From Sediminicola arcticus (GTDB taxonomy: Bacteria > Bacteroidota > Bacteroidia > Flavobacteriales > Flavobacteriaceae): 64,000 nucleotides of DNA. Positions 32,955 to 43,540 of the stretch are shown one piece after another. The notes under the pieces are model-generated. The model worked only from the letters and a program-made list of their open reading frames with translations, was not told the origin of the DNA and did not search any database. Both the position numbers and the translations under genes were made by a program. Positions within the stretch are counted from its first letter, which is position 1, and each line of letters begins with the position of its first letter. Location: the NCBI RefSeq assembly GCF_040566695.1, contig NZ_JBEXAE010000001.1:682001-746000 (forward strand), in the 5' to 3' direction.

Positions 32955-35900
32955 TTAAAATCCAAACTGATTAAAGGTACTAAATTGATAGGGTCGGTAA
33001 ACAACGGCACGTTGCCTATCTTTCAACATAAACTCTTCGGTAACTAATTCTATTAGCTCCTTGTCTGTGTCGGTATCCTCAATGCGGATCCCTTGGCTCT
33101 TATAAAAAGGAATCGTATGAAGGTCATCTGTATTTTTATATACCACTAAGTACATTTTATATCCATCGTCATAATCTTGATTATTCCGCAATTTAAAATA
33201 ATAACCTGTATATTCTGAATCTCTATATGCTATTGGTCTTTGGGTGATAAATAGTATTTTATTTTGCGTTTCATCATATTGTTCTTGATCAAAAAATGAA
33301 GCTTCTGCCAGCTGTTGTTGTGTCCTTAATTTTAAAGGGAAGAGAAAGAGTTTGCCTAAATTTTTTAGCTTCTTGAACAAGAGAGATCTGCTGTTTATAT
33401 CAGTAGCTAAGGAGTCAATCATTCCAAAGGGTATGTTTTTATTGTCCTTCGCTAATAAGGCAACATAGGTGGTTCTTATTTTTGGATCGCTACTGAGTAA
33501 GAGACGATTAAAAAATTGCTGTACCTCTTTGTCTTTTATAAATGGGTAAAGCAGTATTTCATAGTCTTCCAAAATATTCGTGTTCTGAATTTGGGTATTA
33601 CTAAAAAATCGCTTTTGACTATCTGGAGAGACCCATTGTCCCAAGTGCCTTTTAAGCTGTAATTTGGCATCATTTAAAATTTGCATCCTGTATTTTTTAT
33701 AGCTTTTAGACTTTATAAACCCTTGGGTTAATAGATCGGCTAAAACGGAAAATATGGGTCCATTATATTCTTCAATAGTACTATAGTCCAAAATTTGAGG
33801 ATATAATTTTTTTGCCAGTTCAAGGTTCTCCATATAGGGTTTAAATATGGTATAGATTTCCAGTTTATTGGAAACTAAGGGCAAGTCTTTGGACATTAGT
33901 TCTAATAGAAGCTCCGTGGAGTAATCGTCTCCTCTTTTAGAAATTGCCTGCAATATTTTGGTTTGGGCATTAGAGTTGTTGTAGGAGTTTACGTAGAGGT
34001 CTCTAAAGAATGGAAAAATAGCTGGGTCGTCTATTTCACCCATTTTTTGGATCAAGGTAGCCTGTATATTTTTTTGATCTTCCTTAAAATTAAATTCTGA
34101 AATGTAATACATAAGAGAATCTAAATGCTTGTTCGAAAATAGCAGAAAACGGATGCCATCTGTACTGATACTATCTTTTTCTCTCAGTGCCCTGAAAAAG
34201 TCTGGGACTTTATCCTCCATGAGATCTCTACCAATAAGGGTATCTGTAGGTTGAAAATTAGTATAGAACTCCGTTATATAACGACTCGGGGCGCCAAGGG
34301 TATCCAAGTTTGTTTTAAGCTCATAAAGTAGTCCCCCTTTTGATATGTTTTTTATTAAAATTCTCGTTGAACTAGCGGTATCTCCTAAGGTAAGATTTAG
34401 TTCTTGATATCCTGTGGGAGAAATGGATATCTTTTCATCATAGATGGCAAACTTACCATTAGAATAGAGCTTTTTACGGAGAGCCCAAACAGAATCAATA
34501 TTTGGGAACATTAAAAAATCATGCGCCTTACTTACTTCAACGGTAATAGTTTCATTGTTCTTGTTTTGGTATTGTGTTTTCTTTACATAAGGACTAAAAG
34601 GCTTTGGCTTGTTTTTGCCTGTGTAGTAATTGTTGCTGTTTTCTACAAATTTTGGCGGAGCAATGTTGGTCACTGTTGTAAAATAAAGGGCCGTGTCCTT
34701 TACTTTTTCAAAGGGCTCTTTGTACAAGGGTGGTTGTATTGAAAATGAGTCAAAGTAGGCGTTGGCTTCTGCCTTGTTTTTTGATAATGCCCCCAATAAA
34801 AAGTAATCGCTTCCTTGGATTACAGTCTTTAAATATAATTTTTGATTGGCTTCAAAACTGGCTTCTGATGCTAAAGATTTTTGATCGAATGCGCCATAGG
34901 AGGGTTCCAAATGTAGATCTTGGTAAAAGCGTTTTTGTACCTGTTTCAATTCAAAGGTGTCCTCTTCTATAAAATTAAAATCATTCAAATTGGCTTTTTT
35001 AAGAAAGAAGTAGCTTCCTGTATTTTCGTCATAGCCTTCAATAGATCGTGTTCCATTTCGGAATTGATTTGGAAAAGTGTAGAAGGAAGGCATCTTAATC
35101 TCAAAATCCTTAAAACCGGAAGTGACTAGTTCTTTTTGTTTGTTAATCTTTTTAAAATTTATACTATTAAAAATGGTGTCAGAATATTGAGTAACATAAT
35201 TGCCCTGTCCCCCCATTTTGAATATTAGAATTTCTAAAGGGGTAATATAAATTTGATATCGTTGGTGGTCCCCATTTTTCAATTCATTTTTTATGTCTAG
35301 TCCAAAATATCCGTCTTTGTTCAGTCTTTTTTTTTCAATGATTTTTCCTGGAATATTTTCAAAAAGAAACTTGTCAATATCCTCAATGGAATACAAGGCA
35401 TCTTTCTTTAAAAAAGAAAATGTGGGTATACGATTCACCATGAAATAGCTCCCATTAGCTAAGTCGGGTGCTATATATGTGGTATTGGTCACCTCCGAGA
35501 TGGGGTAAAGTTTGCTGGGCAATAAAAGGGAAAACAAACCATCATCAGGCGCAGTTTCCTTGTAGGTGTTCACCTTGACCTGTTTTTCAAGCCGCTCCTT
35601 TATACGTCTACCAGCACCACTTATTTTAGAGCTTAGGGGCTTAACTAGGTATCCTTTACTGCGCAATAAAGCAATAACTCCGTTAATTCCTGGTAAATGA
35701 GCAGCTCCAATACCAGCGAAAACTTTGTCCTTCTTCATTATAGTATCTAAACGTTGAACCATTTGGTAGTTGCGCACGTAGAGCATATTTTTTAAGTAGT
35801 ACCTACTGTAAATCCCTTGGTTGATACTGTCTATAAGATTAATGTTTCGTGCTCTATAGGCATCCTGCATCAAGGTAACTGGATCTTGCTGTTGAATTAT

Positions 35901-36473
35901 TTTCTTTAGCCATTCATCAGGTTTGGCCTTTAAAGCATTTAAATTAGCCCTGCCAACCAAGGCGGAAGATTCCCCTAAATCTTCCAAGGCTAGTATAGGT
36001 TTGTTTGATTTTTTTCCGGCTTGATAAATAAATAGGTCTAGGTAGGTTTCCTCCTCAAAGTTGCCAGAGAAGCCATCAGAACGGTATAAAATAGAATTGA
36101 TTATCCTATCCTCAAAGGCTAAAAAAGCAGCGATCTCCTCTTTCTTAGGATTATTTACTAGGAATGGATAGATGTAGAATCCTTTTGCAGGAAAAGTCGA
36201 ACCTCGACCATATCCAGAATTTTCCAAACTTTCCTCATCATCTAACCATGTATCTGGGTCGGATTCTAGGGCGATAATATTACTTTTTTCTAAGGCCTCA
36301 TAAAATACATCATCTAAACGGAACGCAATTTTTTTGCTTACATGCATTGTACCATAGAGGTACGAGCTCTGCTCTAATCCGTTTCCTGAGATTTCCCAAA
36401 GCAAGCTGTTTTTTTCTTGGGCAACAGAACCCGTAGTAATAAATGTGATGGCCAAGGCCATGAAAAAGCGCAT
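32955..36473 (-). CDS. Very long exported TraB/GumN family protein
   Basis: The 1172-residue protein starts with a signal peptide (cleavage after GSVAQ) and a TraB/GumN (TIKI-like) domain at about 22-285 with the conserved GTMH (41-44), E70 and GIGAAHLPG (H259). GumN-type proteins are usually about 300 residues long, so nearly 890 residues are extra. Residues 300-760 look strand-rich, with many KE/DG turns; 770-960 look helical and HEAT-like; the end is mixed. TIKI-type domains act as metalloproteases in animals; activity here is unproven. The C-terminal part matches no family I know. Confidence 0.85.
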   Translation of the reverse strand: MRFFMALAITFITTGSVAQEKNSLLWEISGNGLEQSSYLYGTMHVSKKIAFRLDDVFYEALEKSNIIALESDPDTWLDDEESLENSGYGRGSTFPAKGFYIYPFLVNNPKKEEIAAFLAFEDRIINSILYRSDGFSGNFEEETYLDLFIYQAGKKSNKPILALEDLGESSALVGRANLNALKAKPDEWLKKIIQQQDPVTLMQDAYRARNINLIDSINQGIYSRYYLKNMLYVRNYQMVQRLDTIMKKDKVFAGIGAAHLPGINGVIALLRSKGYLVKPLSSKISGAGRRIKERLEKQVKVNTYKETAPDDGLFSLLLPSKLYPISEVTNTTYIAPDLANGSYFMVNRIPTFSFLKKDALYSIEDIDKFLFENIPGKIIEKKRLNKDGYFGLDIKNELKNGDHQRYQIYITPLEILIFKMGGQGNYVTQYSDTIFNSINFKKINKQKELVTSGFKDFEIKMPSFYTFPNQFRNGTRSIEGYDENTGSYFFLKKANLNDFNFIEEDTFELKQVQKRFYQDLHLEPSYGAFDQKSLASEASFEANQKLYLKTVIQGSDYFLLGALSKNKAEANAYFDSFSIQPPLYKEPFEKVKDTALYFTTVTNIAPPKFVENSNNYYTGKNKPKPFSPYVKKTQYQNKNNETITVEVSKAHDFLMFPNIDSVWALRKKLYSNGKFAIYDEKISISPTGYQELNLTLGDTASSTRILIKNISKGGLLYELKTNLDTLGAPSRYITEFYTNFQPTDTLIGRDLMEDKVPDFFRALREKDSISTDGIRFLLFSNKHLDSLMYYISEFNFKEDQKNIQATLIQKMGEIDDPAIFPFFRDLYVNSYNNSNAQTKILQAISKRGDDYSTELLLELMSKDLPLVSNKLEIYTIFKPYMENLELAKKLYPQILDYSTIEEYNGPIFSVLADLLTQGFIKSKSYKKYRMQILNDAKLQLKRHLGQWVSPDSQKRFFSNTQIQNTNILEDYEILLYPFIKDKEVQQFFNRLLLSSDPKIRTTYVALLAKDNKNIPFGMIDSLATDINSRSLLFKKLKNLGKLFLFPLKLRTQQQLAEASFFDQEQYDETQNKILFITQRPIAYRDSEYTGYYFKLRNNQDYDDGYKMYLVVYKNTDDLHTIPFYKSQGIRIEDTDTDKELIELVTEEFMLKDRQRAVVYRPYQFSTFNQFGF

Positions 36474-36593
36474 AGGGATCTCTTAATAGGGATTAAAAAT
36501 GCTTCAAAAAAACATAGAAATAAAAAGTTATTGGTTAATTAACGTTTTCTTTGTCATGAAGGTATTTTGATGCAGTTTATTTTTTACTTGTTT

Positions 36594-37667
36594 TTATTCC
36601 TTTTCTGCTTCTTGGTCATTCATGTTTTTAATATATAAGCGGGTGTGGGGTAGGCTTTCTGGATAATTTTCCTGCAGAAAGGTAATCAGTTTTTCCCTGA
36701 CCAAGACCCTCAGGTCCCAAGCAGTTGGAGAATCCAGAGCACTCATTAAAGCCCTAATCTCCACGCTCCTTTCTTTGGCATCTGTGACTTGAAGAACATT
36801 TACTTTTCCATCCCATAGTTCGGTGCTCTCTAAAATTCGGGTGAGCTCTCCCCTTAATTCATCAAAAGGAACGTGATAATCCGTATGGATAAAAACTGTT
36901 CCCATGATATCCGAAGAACTTTTAGTCCAGTTTTGAAATGGCTTTTCAATAAAATAGGGGGTTGGCACAATGAGTCTTCTTTTATCCCAAATAGCAATGA
37001 TTACATAGGTTAGGGTTATTTCTTCGATTCGCCCCCATTCGCCTTCAACAATTACCACATCATCAATTTTTATGGGTTGAGTAATGGCTATTTGAATGCC
37101 GGCTAGGATAGTTCCTATCATTTTCTGAGCAGAAAACCCGATGATAATGCCTGCCACCCCTGCCGAGGCAAATAGACTTATTCCAAATTCCCTGATGCTT
37201 TCAAAACTAATCAATGCGGTAGCAATGGCCAGAAGGACTACAAGTACCATAAAAACACGTTCCAGAATATTGAATTGGGTGTATATTTTACGTGCTTTTA
37301 AATTGTCAGTGGCTTGTACATCATAATTTTGGATAATCAATTTTTTGGTAACCTTTAATGCTACTAAGATGAGCCAAGTAATACTGCCGATAATCAAAAG
37401 GGTGCTAGTTTTACCAATGACATAAGAGAAATCCTCTACCCTGAGAATGGTCTGAAGGGGTTGTGAGCCTATCAAAAAGGCAAAAAATAATAGAAACAAT
37501 GGTGTACCAACTTTTTTTATGGTATCCCTGGGAATAAGGTATTTTGGATTGGCACCTAATTTTCGCAACGTATAATTGGCAATAATATAAAGAATGGCAA
37601 GCAGGAGAATGGTGCCCAAGGCATAGACGGTTGTCTGGATGTCAGAATTATTGAAGAACTTATCCAT
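36594..37667 (-). CDS. MscS-type mechanosensitive channel
   Basis: The 357-residue protein has four predicted membrane helices, the pore-lining helix near AGVAGIIIGFSAQKMIGTI, and the MscS beta domain with IKIDDVVIVEGEWGRIEEITLTY followed by the C-terminal alpha/beta region. It should open under membrane tension to release solutes in hypo-osmotic shock. It stands alone on the minus strand, divergent from hemH. Confidence 0.93.
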   Translation of the reverse strand: MDKFFNNSDIQTTVYALGTILLLAILYIIANYTLRKLGANPKYLIPRDTIKKVGTPLFLLFFAFLIGSQPLQTILRVEDFSYVIGKTSTLLIIGSITWLILVALKVTKKLIIQNYDVQATDNLKARKIYTQFNILERVFMVLVVLLAIATALISFESIREFGISLFASAGVAGIIIGFSAQKMIGTILAGIQIAITQPIKIDDVVIVEGEWGRIEEITLTYVIIAIWDKRRLIVPTPYFIEKPFQNWTKSSSDIMGTVFIHTDYHVPFDELRGELTRILESTELWDGKVNVLQVTDAKERSVEIRALMSALDSPTAWDLRVLVREKLITFLQENYPESLPHTRLYIKNMNDQEAEKE

Positions 37668-37780
37668 ATTTTGAGACCCGTTATTTTGTAATTAGGGCAT
37701 TAACTTACAAAAAAGAGTACTTCTATGGTCATTTTATGGGTTAAAATTAGATTTCTCTATGTAGGCATCAATAAAGTATT

Positions 37781-37822
37781 TAACACTTTTAATTTATAGT
37801 TCCTCCACAAGTGTTATTTTTG
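37781..37822 (+). promoter_or_regulatory. hemH promoter with a flanking inverted repeat
   Basis: TATTTTTG at 37815-37822 is a consensus -7 box. TAACACTT (37781-37788) and AAGTGTTA (37809-37816) form a perfect 8-bp dyad with a 20-bp spacer whose right arm touches the -7 box, as a repressor site would. No good -33 TTTG is visible. Confidence 0.45.
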
Positions 37823-37854
37823 TTGTGAAAAAGAAAATTTAAAGAGAACGGTAC

Positions 37855-38886
37855 ATGAAAGGAGTTTTGTTTGTAAACCTTGGGTCGCCAGATAGTCCTA
37901 CCCCAAAGGATGTAAAGCCTTATTTAGATGAGTTTTTAATGGATGAAAGGGTAATAGATGTTCCCAAAATACTGAGGAACATTCTTGTCAGGGGCATTAT
38001 TTTGCAGACAAGACCTAAAAAATCAGCCAAAGCTTACAAGAAGATCTGGTGGGATGAAGGATCGCCATTGATTGTAATTTCTCAAAGGTTTACGGAAAAA
38101 GTAAAGGAACATACCAAGATGCCTGTGGCTTTGGGAATGCGCTATGGCACCATGACTATAAAAAAAGCACTTCAGAATCTTAAAGACCACGGTGTGGATG
38201 AGGTGTTATTGGTTCCTTTGTATCCTCATTATGCCATGTCCTCCTATGAAACTGTGGTGGTTAAGGTCATGGAGGAACAGCAAAAATATTTCCCTGAAAT
38301 GAACCTTACCACCCTTCCTGCGTTTTATAAAAATCCGGATTACATCAAGGTGCTTTCCGAGAGTATTACTGAGGGCTTGAAAGATTTTGAATACGACCAA
38401 ATTTTGTTTTCCTACCACGGGATTCCAGAGAGGCACATCAGAAAATCCGATCCTACAAAATTCCATTGTAAAATTGATGGTAGTTGCTGTCAGATAAATT
38501 CTGTGGCCCATCATACCTGCTACCGTCATCAATGTTATGAGATGACCAGATTAGTAAGGGAACATATGGGGTTGCCAGAAAGTAAGGTTAGCGTTTCTTT
38601 CCAATCGCGTTTGGCTGGTGATCCATGGTTAAAGCCTTATACTGACTATGAGTTTGAGCGCTTTCCAAAAGAGGGGAAAAAACGTCTAGCGGTAATTACT
38701 CCTGCCTTTGTTGCCGATTGTTTGGAAACATTGGAGGAAATTGCTATGGAAGGGAAGGAACAGTTCGAAGAGGGTGGTGGAGAACACTACAAGCATATCT
38801 CATGTTTGAACGACAGCCCAAACTGGGTGAACCTTATGGCCCAATGGGTCAATGAATGGGAGGCTACTGAAACCCTACCCCTATAA
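37855..38886 (+). CDS. hemH: Ferrochelatase
   Basis: HemH inserts ferrous iron into protoporphyrin IX, the last step of protoheme synthesis. The 343-residue protein has the N-terminal LVNLGSPDSPTPKDVKPYL, the metal-site SYHGIPERH near residue 188 and a CxxHxCYRHQC cysteine-rich stretch near 220 of the kind seen in some Fe-S or metal-binding ferrochelatases. Its stop overlaps the MATE start (TAATG). Confidence 0.96.
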   Translation: MKGVLFVNLGSPDSPTPKDVKPYLDEFLMDERVIDVPKILRNILVRGIILQTRPKKSAKAYKKIWWDEGSPLIVISQRFTEKVKEHTKMPVALGMRYGTMTIKKALQNLKDHGVDEVLLVPLYPHYAMSSYETVVVKVMEEQQKYFPEMNLTTLPAFYKNPDYIKVLSESITEGLKDFEYDQILFSYHGIPERHIRKSDPTKFHCKIDGSCCQINSVAHHTCYRHQCYEMTRLVREHMGLPESKVSVSFQSRLAGDPWLKPYTDYEFERFPKEGKKRLAVITPAFVADCLETLEEIAMEGKEQFEEGGGEHYKHISCLNDSPNWVNLMAQWVNEWEATETLPL

Positions 38887-40277
38887 TGGCAAATGTGTCT
38901 TCGGAACAGCTGGGTTCTGAATCTATAGGAAAACTGCTCATCAAGCAGGCCCTTCCGGCATCCATCGGTATTTTGGTGATGTCGCTCAATGTTCTTGTAG
39001 ATTCTATTTTTGTTGGTAATTGGATTGGCTCTATCGCTATTGCAGCGATTAATGTGGTATTGCCAGTTTCTTTTTTTATAGGGGCTTTAGGGATGTCTAT
39101 AGGTATTGGCGGTTCTAGCATCATTTCTCGTGCGTTGGGTGCTAATAACACTGAAAAGGCCCTAAAAGTTTTTGGTAATCAAATAACCCTATCGCTCTTG
39201 GTCACTATTTCCATGGTGCTCTTGGGGCTGTATTACATAGATACGCTAATCCCTGCCTTTGGTGGGAAGGGTGATATTTTTGGCCCAGCAAAGATTTACT
39301 ATACCATAGTCCTGTATGGAGTGCCTTTTTTGGCTCTTTGTATGATGGGAAATACCGTTATCAGGGCAGAAGGGAAGCCCAAATTTGCTATGATCGCAAT
39401 GATTATTCCTTCTGTAGGAAACCTAGTGATGGATTATATATTCATTTATATATTTGATTGGGGTATGGCAGGAGCTGCCTGGGCTACTACAATTGGGTAT
39501 TTTCTTTGTTTTAGTTATGTCTTGTATTTCTTTCTCTCCAAAAATTCAGAGTTAAAGATATCTTGGAACCATTTTGGTTTAGATCGTATTATTCTTAAAG
39601 AAATAGGAGCCTTGGGTTTTGTGACTTTGGCAAGGCAAGCTGTAATAAGCCTTATTTACCTAATCATGAACAATATACTGTTCAATTTGGGGGGGGAGGC
39701 CATGGTGGCCGTCTATGCTATTATTGGGCGGATGTTGATGTTTGCCCTTTTTCCTGTTTTTGGGGTAACACAAGGTTTTCTTCCTATTGCTGGATTTAAC
39801 TATGGTGCTGAAAAGTACGAAAGGGTAAGGGAGACTATAAATACTGCGATAAAATATGCGGCCATTTTAGCAACAATTGTTTTTGTGGGCCTTATGATTT
39901 TTCCAGCTGAAATAGCTTCCTTATTTTTAAGTGATAAACCAGGGATGTCGCCTTCAGAATTGGCTATGAATGCCTTTGTCCTGGAAAATACCCCTAGTGC
40001 AATGAGATGGGTTTTTGCAGCTACACCAATTATAGCCCTTCAGCTCATAGGAGCTGCGTATTTCCAAGCCGTGGGCAAAGCTGTACCTGCTTTGCTGCTC
40101 ACCTTGAGTAGGCAAGGTTTCTTTTTTATTCCCTTGGTGCTAATTTTACCACAGTTCTTTGGTGAATTGGGGGTTTGGATATCATTTCCAATTGCAGATG
40201 TTTTGGCAACTGTTGTTACAGGATATTTTCTACGAAGGGAAATTCGCACTAATTTAATCACAAAGATTTCGTCATAA
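38886..40277 (+). CDS. MATE family efflux transporter
   Basis: The 463-residue inner-membrane protein has about 12 helices in two homologous halves, beginning with IGKLLIKQALPASIGILVMS and with the repeated G-rich helix ends typical of MATE exporters. Such proteins exchange drugs or organic cations for sodium or protons. Translation is coupled to hemH, so a link to porphyrin or heme export is possible but not shown. Confidence 0.93.
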   Translation: MANVSSEQLGSESIGKLLIKQALPASIGILVMSLNVLVDSIFVGNWIGSIAIAAINVVLPVSFFIGALGMSIGIGGSSIISRALGANNTEKALKVFGNQITLSLLVTISMVLLGLYYIDTLIPAFGGKGDIFGPAKIYYTIVLYGVPFLALCMMGNTVIRAEGKPKFAMIAMIIPSVGNLVMDYIFIYIFDWGMAGAAWATTIGYFLCFSYVLYFFLSKNSELKISWNHFGLDRIILKEIGALGFVTLARQAVISLIYLIMNNILFNLGGEAMVAVYAIIGRMLMFALFPVFGVTQGFLPIAGFNYGAEKYERVRETINTAIKYAAILATIVFVGLMIFPAEIASLFLSDKPGMSPSELAMNAFVLENTPSAMRWVFAATPIIALQLIGAAYFQAVGKAVPALLLTLSRQGFFFIPLVLILPQFFGELGVWISFPIADVLATVVTGYFLRREIRTNLITKISS

Positions 40278-40326
40278 ATAGTTTTTATCCCTACTTTTAG
40301 AGGGACTAATTCTAATACAACCTTAA

Positions 40327-43300
40327 ATGAAAACTTTCCTTTCAAGGATTGGCATGCTTTTGCTGGTCTTTTTTCTACTACCTTTAAGTACAACAGCACA
40401 AAAAAAGAAGAAATCTTCAAGTTCGGATACCCAATATCAGGAAGAATTATACTCAAGTTTAGAATATCGTTTAATCGGTCCATTCCGAGGAGGCCGTTCA
40501 GCAGCCGTAACTGGGGTGCCAGGGGAGCCAAATCTATTTTATTTTGGTGCGGCCGGCGGCGGTGTCTGGAAAACGGAGAATGGCGGACGTGAATGGGAAA
40601 ATATTTCAGATGGCTTTTTTGGAGGTAGTATTGGCGCTATTGAAGTGGCCAAAAGTGATCCTAATGTAATTTATGTTGGAGGAGGTGAGAAAACCTTGAG
40701 AGGAAATGTATCTTCAGGATACGGAATATGGAAATCTGAGGATGCTGGAAAAACATGGGTTTCTGCAGGATTAAAGGATAGTAGACATGTTCCAAGGATT
40801 CGTATTCACCCAACCAATGCCGATGTGGTATACGCAGCGGTGTTAGGGAATATATATAAACCAACTCAAGAAAGAGGTGTTTTCAAAAGTACAGATGGAG
40901 GGAAAACCTGGATCAAAAAACTATTTGTAAACGACCAGGCAGGAGCGGTAGATCTTACTTTTGATCCCAATAACCCAAGAATATTATATGCTTCTACATG
41001 GCGTGCCCAAAGAACGCCATATAGCTTGAGTAGCGGAGGGGAAGGTTCTGCCCTTTGGAAAAGTACCGATAGTGGCGAAACTTGGAAAGAAATTTCAAAA
41101 AATGAAGGATTCCCAAAAGATACCTTGGGAATCATTGGGGTAACTGTATCACCTAAAAATAGCGAACGTGTTTGGGCCATTGTAGAGAATAAAGAAAAAG
41201 GAGGCTTATATCGAAGTGATGACGGAGGTTCTAAATGGACCCTAGTTAATGATGAACGTAAATTGCGTCAAAGGGCTTGGTATTATACTAGACTTTATGC
41301 TGATACTGAGGATGAGGATGTCGTTTATGTTCTGAACGTAAATTACCATAAATCTTCGGATGGTGGAAAAACCTTTAGCACCTTTAATGCCCCACATGGA
41401 GATCACCACGATCTTTGGATAGCTCCAGAAGATTCCAATAGAATGATCATTGGAGATGATGGCGGAGCCCAAATTTCTTATGACGCCGGGGAGACTTGGA
41501 GTACCTACTACAACCAACCTACAGCTCAATTTTATAGGGTTACCACGGATAATTCGTTCCCATACCGCATTTATGTAGCGCAACAAGATAATTCTACCAT
41601 TCGTATCAATCATAGAAGCGATGGTTCTAGCATCAGCGATGAGGATTGGGAGGAGACCGCAGGTGGTGAATCGGCCCACATTGCAGTAGACCCAGCAAAT
41701 AATGATATCGTTTATGGTGGTAGTTACGATGGTTTCTTAACTCGTGTAAACCATAAGACGGGAACAGTAAGAGGGATAAATGTTTGGCCAGATAACCCTA
41801 TGGGACATGGTGCAGACGGAATGAAATATCGTTTTCAATGGAATTTTCCTATTATATTCAGCAAACACAACCCAAAGAAATTATATACGTTTTCTAATCA
41901 CGTTCACGTAACAGAAAATGAAGGGCAGAGTTGGACATTATTGAGTGGAGACCTAACTAGGAATGACCCAACGAAATTGGTTTCCAGTGGGGGGCCTATT
42001 ACACAAGATAATACGAGTGTAGAGTATTACTGTACCATTTTTGCGGCCAATGAAAGTCCCTTAAAGGAAGGCTTGCTTTGGGTTGGTAGTGATGATGGTT
42101 TGATCCATGTTTCCAAGAATGGTGGACAAAGTTGGGAGAATGTAACCCCATCAGGAATGCCAGAATGGTCCATGGTAAACAGTATTGAGCCTTCGGCTTT
42201 TGATGAAGGAACCTGTTATGTAGCAGCAACTAGATACAAATTGGGGGATTTTCAGCCTTATTTATATAAGACCACTGATTACGGTAAAACATGGAGCAAA
42301 ATTACCAATGGTATAGCCAATGAGCATTTTACCAGAGTGGTAAGGGAAGATCCTAAGCGCAAAGGCCTTTTATATGCTGGTACAGAAACAGGAATGTATG
42401 TTTCTTTTAATGATGGTTCAGATTGGAAGCCATTCCAATTGAACCTTCCTATTGTTCCGATCACTGATTTAGCGGTAAAAGACAACAACCTTATTGTAGC
42501 TACCCAAGGTCGAAGCCTTTGGATCATTGATGATCTTACAGTTCTTCACCAATTGAACGAAGCAAAGAAAAACACGTCAACTATTTTGTACAAACCAAAA
42601 GATTCCTACAGAACCAAAGGAAGAGCAGTAAAAACCCCTTCAAAAACGGCTGGGATGAATCACCCCAATGGAGTTATCACTCATTTCTATCTAAAGGATG
42701 TTAAAGAGGATGATAAAATAGCATTGACTTTTACTACAATGGCTGGGGATACCTTAGGGTCATTCAATACAAAAGCAAAAGAGAAGGATAAGAAACTTAC
42801 GGTTAAAAAAGGTGGGAATACCTTTGTTTGGGATACCCAAGGTAAAGGTGCCGAAGAATTGGATGGAATGATTCTTTGGTGGGCAAATCTTGAAGGTGCT
42901 AAGGCAGTTCCAGGAGATTATAAGGTTCATTTAAATGTGAATGAAGCAACTTCCACGGAGACCTTTACCATTTTAGCGGATCCAAGAGCTGAGGTAGGGG
43001 TAGCGGCCATGCAAAAGCAATATGATTTTGTAGAGGATGTAAATGCAACCGTAGATAGAGCACACCAATCCATTAAAAAGATACGTAAAATCAGCACCCA
43101 ATTGGATGCCTTTACCAAACAATACAAGGATAATGAGGCTACAAAGAAATTGGTGGAGAACGCTAAAAAGATGAAATCAGATTTTGAGAGCATCGAAAAG
43201 GCTTTGTACCAAACCCAAAACAGAAGTGGTCAAGATCCATTGAATTTTCCGATTAGACTTACCAATAAACTAGGACATTTGAATAGTTTGGTGACTATGG

Positions 43301-43461
43301 ACGATTTTCCTCCTACGGATCAGGATATCCTTGTTAAAAACGAATTGACAGCGGAGATCAATAAGGAGTTGGGCACTTTTGATACCCTAGTGGATACCGA
43401 GATAAAGGCATTTAATGAGGCTTTCAACACTTTAAAACTCAATTATTTATTTTTAGAATAA
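40327..43461 (+). CDS. Exported sortilin-like (VPS10/BNR-repeat) protein, copy A
   Basis: The 1044-residue protein has a signal peptide (cleavage after STTAQ), then a long beta-propeller region (about 30-740) with many Asp-box repeats of the form S.DGG.TW, and a helical C-terminal tail (about 890-1040). It resembles the WD40/YVTN/BNR-like family often labelled glycosyl hydrolase, but no catalytic signature is visible. It is a close paralog of the next gene. Probable role: binding or degradation of a polymer or peptide outside the cell; unknown. Confidence 0.88.
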   Translation: MKTFLSRIGMLLLVFFLLPLSTTAQKKKKSSSSDTQYQEELYSSLEYRLIGPFRGGRSAAVTGVPGEPNLFYFGAAGGGVWKTENGGREWENISDGFFGGSIGAIEVAKSDPNVIYVGGGEKTLRGNVSSGYGIWKSEDAGKTWVSAGLKDSRHVPRIRIHPTNADVVYAAVLGNIYKPTQERGVFKSTDGGKTWIKKLFVNDQAGAVDLTFDPNNPRILYASTWRAQRTPYSLSSGGEGSALWKSTDSGETWKEISKNEGFPKDTLGIIGVTVSPKNSERVWAIVENKEKGGLYRSDDGGSKWTLVNDERKLRQRAWYYTRLYADTEDEDVVYVLNVNYHKSSDGGKTFSTFNAPHGDHHDLWIAPEDSNRMIIGDDGGAQISYDAGETWSTYYNQPTAQFYRVTTDNSFPYRIYVAQQDNSTIRINHRSDGSSISDEDWEETAGGESAHIAVDPANNDIVYGGSYDGFLTRVNHKTGTVRGINVWPDNPMGHGADGMKYRFQWNFPIIFSKHNPKKLYTFSNHVHVTENEGQSWTLLSGDLTRNDPTKLVSSGGPITQDNTSVEYYCTIFAANESPLKEGLLWVGSDDGLIHVSKNGGQSWENVTPSGMPEWSMVNSIEPSAFDEGTCYVAATRYKLGDFQPYLYKTTDYGKTWSKITNGIANEHFTRVVREDPKRKGLLYAGTETGMYVSFNDGSDWKPFQLNLPIVPITDLAVKDNNLIVATQGRSLWIIDDLTVLHQLNEAKKNTSTILYKPKDSYRTKGRAVKTPSKTAGMNHPNGVITHFYLKDVKEDDKIALTFTTMAGDTLGSFNTKAKEKDKKLTVKKGGNTFVWDTQGKGAEELDGMILWWANLEGAKAVPGDYKVHLNVNEATSTETFTILADPRAEVGVAAMQKQYDFVEDVNATVDRAHQSIKKIRKISTQLDAFTKQYKDNEATKKLVENAKKMKSDFESIEKALYQTQNRSGQDPLNFPIRLTNKLGHLNSLVTMDDFPPTDQDILVKNELTAEINKELGTFDTLVDTEIKAFNEAFNTLKLNYLFLE

Positions 43462-43472
43462 CAACACATCAT

Positions 43473-43511
43473 TAAAAGGTCTCAAGAATATTTTTCTTGG
43501 GACTTTTTTCT
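43473..43511 (+). terminator. Terminator between the two sortilin-like genes
   Basis: AAAAGGTCTCAAGAA pairs with TTCTTGGGACTTTTTT (one G-T pair), with a T-rich end. Confidence 0.75.
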
Positions 43512-43540
43512 TTATCATACCACCTAATCATTTTTCACTT

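Noticed and set aside
34521..35129. Plus-strand open frames inside the TraB gene
   Set aside because: They are shadows of a long minus-strand gene with signal peptide and recognised domain.
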